A stretch of 64,000 nucleotides of DNA, taken from the NCBI RefSeq assembly GCF_036711975.1, contig NC_091972.1:20093001-20157000 (forward strand), written 5' to 3'. How positions within the stretch are numbered: the stretch's first letter is position 1; each line of letters opens with the position of its first letter. Origin of the DNA: Onthophagus taurus (lineage: Eukaryota > Arthropoda > Insecta > Coleoptera > Scarabaeidae). Both the position numbers and the translations under genes were made by a program. The notes below the pieces were generated by a model. The model saw nothing but the letters and a program-made list of their open reading frames with translations. It was not told where the DNA came from and made no database searches. Shown one piece after another: positions 42,921-55,657 of the stretch.

Positions 42921-43779
42921 CTAGGATTGTAAGAATTTTGGTAAGAAACGGAAAGTTTCATCAGAACCGGAATCTTCTTCACTTGATTTATTTGGTTTAG
43001 CTTCATCGGAGTTTCCAGAGCTTCCACTTTCGGAACTTTTGCTTTCTTCGCTTGGAACTTCAGGTTCGGGTTCTGGTTCAGGTTCTGGTTTCTCTTCAGA
43101 TTCTTGGGATATGCTTTCTTCGCTTTTGCTTTCTTCGCTTGGAACTTCAGGTTCGGGTTCTGGTTCTGGTTCTGGTTCTGGTTTCTCTTCAGATTCTTGG
43201 GAAATGCTTTCTTCGCTTTTGCTTTCTTCGCTTGGAACTTCAGGTTCGGGTTCTGGTTCTGGTTCAGGTTCTGGTTTCTCTTCAGATTCTTGGGAAATGC
43301 TTTCTTCGCTTTTGCTTTCTTCGCTTGGTACTTCAGGTTCGGGTTCCGGTTCTGGTTCTGGTTCAGGTTCTGGTTCAGGTTCTGGTTCAGGAATTTCTAC
43401 AGATTCTTCGCTTGAACTAGAGCTTGAACCTACTTCGCTACTGTCACCGCCTCCTCCGTTGTTACCTCCTTCACATCCAGCTTGATTTGGCCAATCGCAC
43501 ACGTTCAATTCTTTGTTGAAATGCAATCCATCGGGACAATCGTATTTTACTGGGTTTCCCCAATCACATTTGTAAAAAACTGTGCAGTCACTGGAATCGA
43601 CGAGAAAATCGACTGTTTCCGGGTTCATTGTGGATGGGCATTTTCCAACTGGTTCTGCATGAACCAAGTTGATCGCAGCCAAAATAACCGCGCACGATAA
43701 GAGCACAACTTGAATAAAAATAATAAAAACGTTAATTGATTTTAAAAGATTTACAAAATAGAACTCGCTTACCTTTCAT
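42921..43779 (-). CDS. Short secreted chitin-binding protein with Glu-Pro repeats, copy 2
   Basis: CDS complement(join(42921..43708,43773..43779)), 264 aa. The signal peptide and CBM14 domain are identical or nearly so to the copy at 35026. It has only three [18 protein letters not shown] units, and the last unit reads [13 protein letters not shown]. It ends [15 protein letters not shown]. It is the shortest member; the length differs from the other two copies purely through loss or gain of repeat units. The minus-strand promoter has TATAAATA at 43847-43854. Confidence 0.92.
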
Positions 43780-44000
43780 ATTTAGCTTAGTTGTTATATC
43801 TGGCGTTAAACCAAAACAGCTATAATGATTTTCTTATGAAACTGTGTATTTATACAGTCGAATTATCAAAGTTAATCTAAAAAATTAAAGTAGTATTAAT
43901 TTATTAGCTAATCGATTATTTGCGTTAATTGTTTAAATTTTTTTAGAAAATATTCATTAATCTTGCCTCAAGTGGCTATTTCTCCTATAAATAAAAGATT
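43780..44000 (-). promoter_or_regulatory. Promoter of short Glu-Pro gene copy 2
   Basis: TATAAATA on the minus strand at 43847-43854 with a TTTGATAATT site 8-10 bases upstream; almost identical to 36203-36420. Confidence 0.65.
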
Positions 44001-44531
44001 ATTAAGAAATGATAGTGGCTTAGATGACAATTACTGCTATTTACACACTTTACAAGTGGATGTATTGAGGAACAATAAACATTGACGTTGTTGAAACGTC
44101 AGCCAGCCCTCAACAATTTAAAAATCTTAACATTACTCAGCCTTTTTATCTGTGACTCCTTATATTTTTATAAATAAAGAGATATTACCACGAACATGCG
44201 AATAACGTTCGTGGTGGTACTAAGATTCAAGACCTGAATTCGCAATTGAGTTCTCATCATTAATCATAAATTTTATTTTTGACCAATGTATACTGTCTGG
44301 CTTTATCAACAACAAATAATATTAAAATACTTGAGGAACACCAGAAATGAAATTTTCAATGATAGGATGCCACCTAGTGAAACGAAGCTAAATATCACAA
44401 CCTAGCCGCATGATGAGTGGCCATCTACTTTAGAATTCTTATTGCAAAAATTGCGAAAGTCAGCATAGACCCAAGATACCTCAACTGCACTTCCCACATC
44501 AACCTGCAATCCACATGCAATCCCAGAAATT

Positions 44532-44905
44532 TCACACCTACAGATTCTTTTGTATATCGAGTGGTTTCCAACAGTATATGTTATCATAATTAAGTTTCAA
44601 TAAGTTTTCTTTACACCATTCTTGGCAGGATAATATAACTAGTTCCGATTTAGCCTTAAAATTAGACTTTACACTATCTTTCAGTATTATGGAGGTATCA
44701 TCTGCATGGAGATATGTTTCTGCGTCAATATTGCATGGCATATCATTAGTATATATAATAAATAGAAGAAGTCCCAGTGCAGACCCAGGAAGGACAGTTT
44801 GTTTGATTTTTATGTTGAATGAACTTTTACCGCTGTACTCAACATACTGTGTCTGTCCATCAAATAAGATCTTATTAAATTTAGTTGTTGGCCTCTGATA
44901 CCGTA
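44532..44905 (-). mobile_element. LINE reverse-transcriptase fragment, segment copy 2
   Basis: Duplicate of 36955-37330 with a few base changes; the minus strand reads YLHADDTSIILKDSVKSNFK. Confidence 0.75.
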
Positions 44906-45280
44906 AAACTCAAGCATACTATACAGGGCGAGTTATCAGTATCCCGGCGGACGATAGTTGCTAAACCGTTTGAGAAAGAAAAAAATGTTTTATACAAAAG
45001 TTGTTTGGCTCACCACATTTTATTACGTAAAATTATTTTCACTTATACAGGATGTTTCATTTAAACGTAACGGAGAGTATGGAGATTTTTTTAAATGGAA
45101 CACCCTATACATTTTATCATATATTATTATGAATATCATCAAATTTGTTTATACAACCGTGTATGTTACTAATTCATAGCATTCATAGTTCCTGAGATAT
45201 TAAATTGTTTTTCCAAAATGTGTCCATTGCAGGATCTTTTTAAAAACGACTTTTTTTCCAGTTTTGCCTTGAAACTATGT

Positions 45281-45527
45281 TGCGATGGTTCAGGATCTTT
45301 TTTGATTGAAACATGATGTAAGAATAAATGTTTATTAAAATATGATTACATTAATGTATTGATTGCTACTACTCATCCTTCGCAATCATGACTGCTTTTT
45401 TAATAACGAAAAGTGATTACGTTACATTATGATCGATTACGAAGAATTTGCAATAGCGCACAAAAGAATACTTAACCTACTTAACAATTAAATTAATTTA
45501 TTATTTATAATTAATTACTACACTACA
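45281..45527 (-). repeat. LTR (3' LTR in element orientation)
   Basis: 247 bases, nearly identical to 48726-48971. Bordered inside by a purine-rich tract (minus strand CACCCCCAGAGG), the likely polypurine tract position. Confidence 0.92.
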
Positions 45528-48500
45528 CCTCTGGGGGTGAAAATAAAAAAAATTTCTTCTAAAATTTTTTTTTATCGCCTATAATAATTAGTAAATGCTA
45601 CAAATCGCTTTACTTCATCTTGATTCTTTGGTACCGGGTAATTTTCTACAATTTTAATTTTATCAGGATCTGGCAGTACGCCTTCTGCCGTAATTAAATG
45701 TCCTAAATAAAGTAAGTCTTTTTTCAAAAATTCACATTTTATCGGGTTTAATTTCAGATTTACCTGTCTCAATCTTTCAAACACTCTTATTAAATTTTTA
45801 TTGTGAGTTTCCAAATTATTACCAAAAATTATTAAATCATCTAAATAGACAAAGCAAGATTCTGAACATAACCCCGACATAGCAATTGTCATGATTCGAG
45901 AAAACGCACTGGAACTTATTTTTAACCCCATGGGCAATCTTCTCATCTGATATTGTCCTTTATCAGTAGAAAATGCAGTTATTGGTCGACTTTTTGAATC
46001 TAATTCTATTTGGTAGTAACCTTGCGCTAAATCTAGATGCGTGAAATAAATCGCACCAGACAGCGAATCTAATATGTCATGAATATTGGGCAAAGGAAAT
46101 TTGTCGTCTTGAATTTGTTTATTGACTTGTCGATAATCAATAACAACGCGCCATTTTTTATTTCCTAAATTGTCAATTTTCTTTGGAACTATTAAAACTG
46201 GGGAAGACCACGGAGATGTAGCTTCCTCTATTATTTTATCGTTTAACATTTTATTGATTTGTTTTTGAATTTCGGATTTTTGAGCGTGCGGTAATCTATA
46301 GGGTTTTTGATAAACGAGCTGAGCATTACTATTTAAAGTTATTGCCTGAGACATTAAATTACTAACGGTCAAAGTATCATTATCTAAATGAAAAATATCT
46401 GCATATTTGGCACAAATTTTTTCTATTGATACTTTTTCTTCACTATTTAAACTTTCTATATTAATTAAATTTAAGACTTTATCTACACGTTCTATTGAAA
46501 ATTTATTTTCTTCAAATTGACAAATATTAAAATGATTAAGAGAGCGTACAACGGGTCGAAAGTTTTTAATCTCAACATCTCCTTCGTTTACATTTAGCAA
46601 TTTTATTGGAATCTTACTTTTATCTGGTCTTACAATGCATCCGGCAACATAAACACCTTCGCATACGTTTTCGGAAAGAACTACACAGTCTCCTTCATAA
46701 TTACAATCGAAAAATTTTATTATTTCACACCTGGGTGGTATGGTGGTCATGTTATCGACAGACGAAGCTAATGATACCGTTAACAATTGATCATTTATCC
46801 AAAATGACATCGAAAGGTTTTCATAATTTATCGTAACACCAAATTTCATAAGGAAATCTGAGCCTAAAATTCCATCAAAATTACTGTCAAATTTATTTAC
46901 AATTAAGAAATTATGACATAATTTAAAATTTTGAACCATTAAATCCAAATTCGCTGAACCAATTGACGTTGTATACCCTCCTATACCATTTATCTTAATT
47001 TTATTACGGTTATCTATGTTTTCATTTTTTAATTTATCTGGAAATACAACACTTACTGATGCTCCTGTATCTATTAAAAATTTCAAGTCAAATTCATTAT
47101 AATTTAATGTTATCGTATTAACTCCATTTAAACTAAAAATTTATAAATAATGACTATTTGATTCATTGTTCACGAAAAAACGTATTTAAATTTTGTTGTG
47201 TGTTATTTTCGATTTCATGTGGCAAAGTATTTGCTACGTAAGCTCTAGATTGATTATTATTATTGTTATGAAAATACGTATTGCCCCGAATTCTACCTTG
47301 CTGATTACGATAGTTAGGTGCGCCACGATTTCGCAATCCGTTATGCGTGTTATTATTTGTAAATTGATACTTATTTTGTCTAAAACAATTGCTCTTAGCT
47401 GACTGTTGCACATTTTTACTGTTCCGAAAATTACCTCTAAAACCTCTATTAAAATGATTATTACGATTGTATCTATAATTTCCGCGAATATTTTGATTTC
47501 GTGAATTAGACGATGAATTAAAATTTTGTTGATAATGGAATACATTTGGTGTTTCAAAAGATTTTTATTTATCTTTTGCGCCTGCAATTGCGTCTTTAAG
47601 TGTTTCATAATTCCTAGCCTTTATAATGGTTCTTAGTTCCGAACTACGTAAACCATTGGCAAATGTAGCAATTGCTGTTTTTTCATTTACTTTACGAAGT
47701 ACACTTGATGCATTTGCATCATCGTTTGATTGCGCAATTGTTAAATTTACCATTAGTTCTTCAACTTGTTTTCCATAATCATTAATTGATTTACTATTCT
47801 GTTTGATACTATGTAATTCAACAGAGAGCGTTGCAGCAGATTTTTGTGACAGTAGATGATGTTTCATATCTTTAACCAAATCATTTATAGAATTGTATGT
47901 GTTATCCAATCGCAATTTTGCACTAACGGAGAGCCGTGTTTTTAAAATATATTGAATCAATAACCTTTGACCAGCTTCATCCAGCATTTGTGAATATAGG
48001 TCAATTCCATCAATTAATTGCATAGTTACGCTTTCAGAATTTGTCATAACAGGTAGCAGTGAAGCCGCTGTTTTAAGATCAAATTTTTACCAAATTTTTA
48101 TGTCATTTTTACTGTATTATCTAACTTAACTGATTCTTTTCTTTCTAATAACGTTACTCTACAATTATCTATATTTTCTCTAATTTTTTCTACACATTCT
48201 AAAATTATATCTGAATTCTTACTTCCTATTAAATTAAATTTTGATTCTAATTCGTTAAAGTTTTCTTCTAACTTATCTAATTCCCTACTTTTCTTAATTG
48301 TTAATTCTAAATTTAACCTTCTACTCTGATTATCTTTCAACAAATTGGTTTTAAATCTATCTACCTGTTCCAAAATATAATTGAAATCTGTTAACATCCC
48401 ACACATTCCACAGAGCACTAAATTGTTACACTGCTGACTCGTTACGACGCAACTCTTCAAAACTTTTGGCCACTTCTCTTCTTACTTGTACACGTAATGC

Positions 48501-48725
48501 TTTTCTACTTCTTACACATGCACACCACAAGATGAAAACAATGCAGAATCCCACAGCCATGATGCCAATAACTTCTGTCAGGTGGTACTTCGATGTATCG
48601 TTGCTAACTCCGCCACTATTGCCCGCTTGTGCAATAATTATATCCTTTTCCCATTTTCTTTGTACGTCTTCTAATTAATAATTAACAAATAAATCCGCTG
48701 CTTCACTCGACTGGCAGGATCGCCA

Positions 48726-48971
48726 TGCGATGGTTCAGGATCTTTTTTGATTGAAACATGATGTAAGAATAAATGTTTATTAAAATATGATTACATTAAT
48801 GTATTGATTGCTACTACTCATCCTTCGCAATCATGACCGCTTTTTAATAACGAAAAGTGATTACGTTACATTATGATCGATTACGAAGAATTTGCAATAG
48901 CGCACAAAAGAATACTTAACCTACTTAACAATTAAATTAATATATTATTTATAATTAATTACTACACTACA
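48726..48971 (-). repeat. LTR (5' LTR in element orientation)
   Basis: 246 bases. Directly inside it the minus strand reads TGGCGATCCTGCCAG, in the position of a tRNA primer-binding site (an Arg-type primer is possible, by analogy only). Confidence 0.92.
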
Positions 48972-48975
48972 ATGT

Positions 48976-49429
48976 AATAACTAAAAGTCAAAGCCAGTAG
49001 ATAAATGATAGTAACCAAAGATATTAAATACGCTATACAACATGTTCATATGGCTTTTTCTTAGGTTTTTTAAATGGAACACTCTCTATATTGGGTGCTG
49101 GTTGAATTGCCCATCAAGTTACCTTTAATTAATGATAAGTATGTCATATATCTAACTTTAGTAGTTTTCTTGATATTTAGAATTTAAAGAATAATGTGTA
49201 ATAAAATATGTGTTATTGTACTTAATATTATATTCTGTCTATTTTATCAGTTTTTTTATTCTTCCTTTTATTATTTGATTAATATTTTATAATGTAAAAT
49301 AATTTTGCTCCGATATACCAGATTTTAATACAACTTGGTACTTTATGAGATTTAAAAAGATGTAAGTAATAAAATATGCAATTGTTCTGCCATATAATTT
49401 ACGACTTTAGAGAAAATAAGATGCACGTG
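48976..49429. repeat. Dispersed non-coding repeat block, segment copy 2
   Basis: Continues the block seen at 37700-38135 after the LTR insertion; no coding sequence. Confidence 0.45.
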
Positions 49430-50530
49430 TTAAGAGATACCTCAAGATCTTTTATACAGCGCATTAATGCTTGTAGAAGAGAAAATGGGCGGCATTTTGA
49501 ACAACTTCTAAGTATTAATTAAATTAATACCTACTTGTTGAGCAACGTTTAGTAATTGTTTATAGCACATGCATTGGCAATATACATATTTACGAACGAG
49601 GGCACAAATAACCGTATCTGTACGACCGTAAATCTGCATATGTCTGATCATTTCGGACAAATAATGTTAGTAAAAAAGCAGAATCAGGAAAAATCTAGTA
49701 GATCTACAATAAATAAACTGCGAAATTATAGTGAGCAGAAAGTTAAATACTCTACGGAGGATATTAAAACCATTGATTGAAGGAGTTCTTGATTCGTTAA
49801 CGCAGAGGATGCCTATAATAGCTTTCATGATAAGATTCAGCGACTGATCGATGAATCATTTCCTACAATAAAAAAACAAATAGAATAAATAAGTATCTAC
49901 ATTTTAGAACAACACCTAGACTATTAGAAATGAAACGAAAATTAGATTCTTTAGGAATGAATATATAATCGGGTCTCTTTCCCAATGATTATAATACATA
50001 TAAGAGGTGTAAGGAAGAATATATAAAAGCAATAAGAGGAGAAAGGAGAAAACAAAATGCGACAACTATTTAAAAATCAGTTAATAAACAAAAAAAGATA
50101 TGGGAAGTAATCGATGCACAAAGAAAGCCACGAAACGAGCAGAAAGAAATAGGATCGAAATTAAAGGCGAAGGATTTCAGCGAACACTACACACAAGAGG
50201 TGAACTAATTATTTTCAAGAATGTCAACTTCCTCTATGGTGTCAATCGGCCACCTGGCGAGCATGAAAGGCGATTTCGTTAACTCATGTTATTTCGAGCC
50301 AATAAACCAAAATGAAGTTAGTAACATACTAAAAAATCTAAAATCAAAAACTAGTGAAGACATTTTTGGTATGACTACTTCATCTATTAGGGGGGTAACT
50401 GATTATTTGAAGCCTAGTCTAGTGGACGTGTTTAATAAATAATTCTTTGAAAGACAACAGATTATCAGCGATGCACAACATATACAGGGTGATTCAAAAA
50501 ACCGCTGACAGACTTCTAGAGTAGATAATA
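49430..50530 (+). mobile_element. LINE fragment, segment copy 2
   Basis: Duplicate of 38140-39370 (NLHMSDHFGQIMLVKKQNQE; FVNSCYFEPINQNEVSNILK), missing about 130 bases of reverse transcriptase that copy 1 keeps (the part coding for LLKKGDGNSCVQYRPIAILP). Confidence 0.75.
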
Positions 50531-50544
50531 CATGAAAAATTAAG

Positions 50545-51160
50545 CCAGAACCAGAACCTGAAAACCCCAGCGAAGAAAGTAAGAGTTCGGAAAGCAATTC
50601 CCAAGAATCATCTGAAGAAAAACCAGAACCTGAGCCGGAACCAGAACCCAAACACGAAAGACCCAGCGAAGAAAGTAAGAGCTCTGAAAGCAGTTCTCAG
50701 GAATCATCTGAAGAAAAACCAAAACCTGAACCTGAGCCAGAACCAGAACCGGAAACCCCTAGCGAAGAAAGTAAGAGCTCTGAAAGCAGTTCTCAAGAAT
50801 TATCTGAAGAAAAACCAAAACCTGAACCTGAGCCAGAACCGGAACCGGAAACCCCCAGCGAAGAAAGTAAGAGTTCTGAAAGCAATCCTCAGGAATCATC
50901 TGCAGAAAAACCAAAACCTGAGCCAGAACCTGAAAGTCCCAGCGAAGAAAGTAAAAGTTCTGAAAGCAGTTCCCAGGAATCATCAGAAGAAAAACCAAAA
51001 CCCGAATCTGAAAAATCTAGCGAAGAAAGCAACAGTTTCGAAAGTGGAAGTTCTGAAAGTTCCGATGAATCTAAATTAAGCAAATCAAGTGAAGAAAATT
51101 CCAACTCCAGCTCTGATGAAAACTTCCGTTTCTTACCCAAATTCTTACGATTTCGTTGAC
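50545..51160 (+). pseudogene. 5'-truncated copy of the long Glu-Pro gene, segment copy 2
   Basis: Starts after the same LINE junction as the copy at 39390 and runs through about five repeat units ([20 protein letters not shown] first) to [20 protein letters not shown] and a stop at about 51158. The repeat frame is largely open, but there is no promoter, signal peptide or CBM14 domain. The 3' flank matches 34236. Confidence 0.8.
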
Positions 51161-52022
51161 TCTTTAAACACAAATTTAATGTCAATAACATAGCAAGTAA
51201 AACAAAATGAAAAATAAAGCTAATTTGAATCGTTAATTCGTATAACTATTTTATTTATTAACCACAATCCAATATTTATTAAAGTCAGAACAGTTGGCTT
51301 TTATTTTGCAGTCATGCAAAATTCTGATTACCATATCCCTGAAAATTTTCAATTGTTTTAATACTTTATTAATTTAGCTTAAATAGTTGTAAAAATATCT
51401 GATATTAGAAAACAATCCAATGAATACTTACAAAGCAAATTAATAATACCCATACTTTTGGAAGTGTAGTCTTCAAAACTAGCTACATAGAAGTATACCA
51501 CAACTTGTCATAATGAGTTAAAGATGTGAATTGACAACTACTTTAAATTTGTAGATTAGGTTACTGACATTTCAATGATTCATGTATCTTTTGTGTTCTA
51601 AATCTTTTTGCAGTGTTTTTGTCAGTAAAGAAGACCATTATCGTTGAATAAGGAGCCAAACCATACAAAAATTTTGATTCTTTCAATACTCACTGGGTTT
51701 TCAGTACATTTATGCCAAATAGAAGACTGAAACAGAAGTAGGATAAAGAAATCGAACTTTTTATCTGGTCTGTGTTCTATTGGCTTAAGATTCTTAGTAA
51801 AATGTTAACAGCTAAAAAGGATATACAAAAATACCGAAATAATTTGGATGGATACAAATTTGCAAAAAGGGCTATTACATACCAATGAATTACAGAAATA
51901 TGAGAAAGTTAGATGTAGTTAATTAATAAAACAGTTATAATTTAATGCATCAAATACACTTTATTTTTGATTTTCTCATTACTTGTTTTATTATTGACAA
52001 TATATTTGTATTTAAGAAGTTA
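51161..52022. other. Convergent 3' region, segment copy 2 to 3
   Basis: Non-coding, homologous to 34236-35025 and 42004-42920. Confidence 0.65.
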
Positions 52023-52587
52023 CTAGAATTGTAAGAATTTTGGTAAGAAACGGAAAGTTTCATCAGAACCGGAATCTTCTTCACTTGATTTATTTGGTTT
52101 AGCTTCATCGGAGTTTCCAGAGCTTCCACTTTCTTCGCTTTTGCTTTCTTCGCTTGGAACTTCAGGTTCGGGTTCTGGTTCTGGTTCAGGTTCTGGTTTC
52201 TCTTCAGATTCTTGGGATTTGCTTTCTTCGCTTTTGCTTTCTTCGCTTGGAACTTCAGGTTCGGGTTCGGGTTCAGGTTCGGGTTCTGGTTCAGGTTCTG
52301 GTTTCTCTTCAGATTCTTGGGAAATGCTTTCTTCGCTTTTGCTTTCTTCGCTTGGAACTTCAGGTTCGGGTTCGGGTTCAGGTTCGGGTTCTGGTTCAGG
52401 TTCTGGTTTCTCTTCAGATTCTTGGGAAATGCTTTCAGAGCTTTTGCTTTCTTCGCTTGGTACTTCAGGTTCGGGTTCGGGTTCTGGTTCTGGCTCTGGT
52501 TCAGGTTCTGGTTGTTCTTCAGATAACTCTTGGGAATTGCTTTCGGAGCTCTTGCTTTCTTCGCTTGGAACTTCAGGTTCAGGTTCC

Positions 52588-52664
<77 letters not shown>

Positions 52665-53097
52665 AGGTTCAGGTTCTGGTTCTGGTTCAGGTTCTGGTTC
52701 TGGTTCAGGAATTTCTACAGATTCTTCGCTTGAACTAGAGCTTGAACCTACTTCGCTACTGTCACCGCCTCCTCCGTTGTTACCTCCTTCACATCCAGCT
52801 TGATTTGGCCAATCGCAAACGTTCAATTCTTTGTTGAAATGCAATCCATCGGGACAATCGTATTTTACTGGGTTTCCCCAATCACATTTGTAAAAAACTG
52901 TGCAGTCACTGGAATCGACGAGAAAATCGACTGTTTCCGGGTTCATTGTGGATGAGCATTTTCCAACTGGTTCTGCATGAACCAAGTTGATCGCAGCCAA
53001 AATAACCGCGCACGAAAAGAGCACAACTTGAATAAAAATAATAAAAACGTTAATTGATTTTAAAAGATTTACAAAATAGAACTCACTTACCTTTCAT
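52023..53097 (-). CDS. Short secreted chitin-binding protein with Glu-Pro repeats, copy 3
   Basis: CDS complement(join(52023..53026,53091..53097)), 336 aa. Signal peptide [20 protein letters not shown], one CBM14 domain (CSSTMNPE in place of CPSTMNPE), then the longest pure run of the family, over 20 EP pairs. Mixed units follow: [73 protein letters not shown]. It ends [10 protein letters not shown]. The long EP run is coded by an almost perfect hexamer repeat, so its length is probably unstable. The promoter lies at 53165-53172. Confidence 0.92.
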
Positions 53098-53320
53098 ATT
53101 TAGCTTAGTTGTTATATCTGGCGTTAAACCAAAACACCTATAATGATTTTCTTATGAAACTGTGTATTTATACAATCGAATTATCAAAGTTAATCTAAAA
53201 AATTAAAGTAGTATTAATTTATTAGTTAATCGATTATTTCGTTAATTGTTTAAATTTTTTTAGAAAATATTCATTAATGTTGTCTCAAGTGGCTATTTCT
53301 CCTATAAATAAACGATTATT
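53098..53320 (-). promoter_or_regulatory. Promoter of short Glu-Pro gene copy 3
   Basis: TATAAATA on the minus strand at 53165-53172 with TTTGATAATT just upstream, as in the two sister promoters. Confidence 0.65.
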
Positions 53321-53869
53321 AAGAAATGATAGTGACTTAGATGACAATTACTGCTATTCACACAATTTACAAGTGGATGTATTGAGGAACAATAAACATT
53401 GACGTTGTTGAAACGTCAGCCAGCCCTCAACAATTTAAAAATCTTAACATTACTAACCCTTTTTATCTGTGACTCCTTATTTTTTTATAAATAAACAGAT
53501 AAACAGAACGGACATGCGAATAACGCTCGTGGTGGTATTAAGATTCAAGACCTGAATTCGTAATTGAGTTCTCATCATTAATCATAAATTTTATTTTTGA
53601 CCAATGTATACTGTTGGGCTTTATCAACAACAAATATTAATATACTTGAGGAACATCAGAAATGAAATTTTCAATTATAAGATGCCACCTAGTGAAACGA
53701 AGCGAAATATCACAACCTAGCCGCATGGTGAGTGGCCACCTACTTTAGAATTCTTATTGCAAAAACTGCGAAAGTCAGCATAGACCCAAGATACCTCAAC
53801 TACACATCCCACATCAACCCGCAATCCAGATGTAGATTTGTGCAGATTGTGGTGTAGATTTCACACCTA

Positions 53870-54232
53870 CAGATTCTTTTTTATATCGAATGATTTCCAA
53901 CAGCATATGTTATCATAATTAAGTTTCAATAACTTTTCTTTACACCATTCTTGGCAGGATAATATATGTAGCTAGTTCCGATTTAGCCTTAAAATTAGAC
54001 TTTACACTATCTTTCAGTATTATGGAGGTATCATCTGCATGGAGATATGTTTCTGCGTCAATATTGCATGGCATATCATTAGTATATATAATAAATAGAA
54101 GAAGTCCCAGAACAGACCCCGGAAGGACACCTTGTTTGATTTTTATGTTGAATAAACTTTTACCGCTGTACTCAACATACTGTGTCTGTCCATCAAATAA
54201 GATCTTATTAAATTTAGTTGGTCTCTGATACC
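53870..54232 (-). mobile_element. LINE reverse-transcriptase fragment, segment copy 3
   Basis: Third copy of the fragment at 36955-37330, more decayed on the 5' side. It ends at the AT microsatellite, where homology with the other two segments stops. Confidence 0.7.
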
Positions 54233-54247
54233 ATAAAACTCAAGCAT

Positions 54248-54253
54248 ACTATA

Positions 54254-54288
<35 letters not shown>

Positions 54289-54320
54289 TATATTATATAT
54301 TATTATATATTTTATATATT
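54248..54320. repeat. (TA)n microsatellite at segment breakpoint
   Basis: About 70 bases of TA/ATAT with a few interruptions; it replaces the ATACAGGGCGAG sequence that follows in segment copies 1 and 2, so it marks the end of the duplicated segment. Confidence 0.85.
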
Positions 54321-54339
54321 TCACAAACATAAGAATTTT

Positions 54340-54780
54340 GGTCGATGCCACTATCATTTTTAATTACCATTCGTTGAGGTGCCCACTCAAATTTAAAAAG
54401 TTGGTTGCGTTGTTATAGCAATTCGAACAATAATCGTGATTAATAACTATTAATACATACTTAATAAATCAATACAACTTGAAATTAATAGCTCTGATTT
54501 TAACACTTTAGATAAGCTTAGATAAAGATAATATTTAACCATAATACTCATAATAGATGTTTGTTATTGTAATTATTTTTAAATGAGTTTTAAATTTTAT
54601 CGAAGTTCCTTCTACGCAGAATTAGTTAGAAAATACTTGCAATGAATCTAGCAACAATCGCCTTTCTTGTTGCGTGAACTTTAACCAGACCCGGAATCAG
54701 AACGTGAATCTAAAATTCCAAACAATAAAAAAAAAGCTATAGCTCTAAAAGTAATAGAAGGTGTAGTTCGTGGTTGGAAA
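54340..54780 (+). pseudogene. Faint relic of a Glu-Pro gene and its promoter side
   Basis: CCACTATCATTTTTAATTACC near 54341 matches the upstream block of the long gene (31351). At about 54690 CCGGAATCAGAACGTGAATC reads PESERES, followed by an AAGCTCTAAAAGTAAT-like trace. No domain is left. Confidence 0.35.
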
Positions 54781-54794
54781 TATTTAATCTTCTA

Positions 54795-55015
54795 TTTTCA
54801 GAATCTAGTCTTATCTAAACAATATTTAGTTTTCTGGAAAAAGTATCTAGTCTATTACAAGCAGTATCCAGACTTCTGTAAGCAATACGTAGGCTTCTGT
54901 CAACAGTATCTAGTCTTCTGCAAGCAATATCTGATCCTTTATAAGTAATATCAAGTCTTCTGCAAGCAATATGTGGTCTTTTTTGTGAGAAATAGCTAAT
55001 CTACTACAAGCAGTG
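54795..55015. repeat. Degenerate minisatellite, period about 26 bases
   Basis: Roughly eight diverged copies of a unit like CTTCTGCAAGCAATATCTAG / CTTCTGTAAGCAATACGTAG. Non-coding. Confidence 0.6.
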
Positions 55016-55657
55016 GATTGAGTTTTGAAATGCAACATAGATGATGATTAATTTCGGGTTGTTACATTAATTGTAGAGCCTCGGCCGCAAGCGACCTCGG
55101 CTTAATTGATATACTATATACACTTGTCGATATTTAAACATCTGAGAGCAAAAGTCAACGAGAGCTCTTTTGTTTTCAATCGATGAAAATTTGCTGAATT
55201 CGTATTTGTTAATAGTATCACTTGAAATTCGGAGCATGAAACTAAATATTGTTTATGATACTTGGGGCGACCGACATCTTCGAAACGGGCCGAGATTACT
55301 TTTTATATCACGAACAATACTTGAGGCGACCAACGTCTAAGAAGCAAATAAAGGCAAAAAGGTAAGATTCTAATGTAACTCTAACGACCAGAATTAATCA
55401 ATTTTTCATGATAAAACACTCTGGAATCGAAGCACACTACAAAAGAAGTTTTAGAACAAAAGTTGTAGCAAATAAGTATCGAGAAAGATACAAAAATATG
55501 AAAATTTGCTGATTTTGAAATTTCTATCAAGATATCTGCTGTAACAGTTAAAATCAAACACACAGTATATAATAAAAAACACATGTTAGTTATGCAAAAA
55601 TCTTTATTAAAACCTTAATACACTGAAAGTTTAATATTATAAAAATTATTTTTCGTC
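55016..55657. other. Intergenic, nothing recognised
   Basis: Contains a two-copy degenerate repeat (ACTTGGGGCGACCGACATCT near 55259 and ACTTGAGGCGACCAACGTCT near 55319), and the reversed AATAAA of the P450 exon near 55600. No gene seen. Confidence 0.4.

Larger units (their letters stand above)
45281..48971 (-). mobile_element. Ty3/gypsy-type LTR retrotransposon, broken, recently inserted
   Basis: LTRs of about 247 bases at 45281-45527 and 48726-48971 (TG...CA ends on the minus strand), flanked by the 4-base duplication ATGT. Segment copy 1 keeps the empty site. On the minus strand there are gag-like sequence (about 47565-48460), an Asn-rich nucleocapsid-like part, and a pol region (about 45572-47086) with an aspartic protease (DTGAS) and reverse transcriptase (YLDD). 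RNase H and integrase are absent, so it is broken by at least one large internal loss and a few smaller breaks. LTRs differ at roughly 1 percent of sites, so the insertion is young and later than the segmental duplication. Confidence 0.93.

Noticed and set aside
45572-47086. Protease and reverse-transcriptase frame as a possible host gene
   Set aside because: It lies between two near-identical LTRs with a target duplication; part of a broken LTR retrotransposon.
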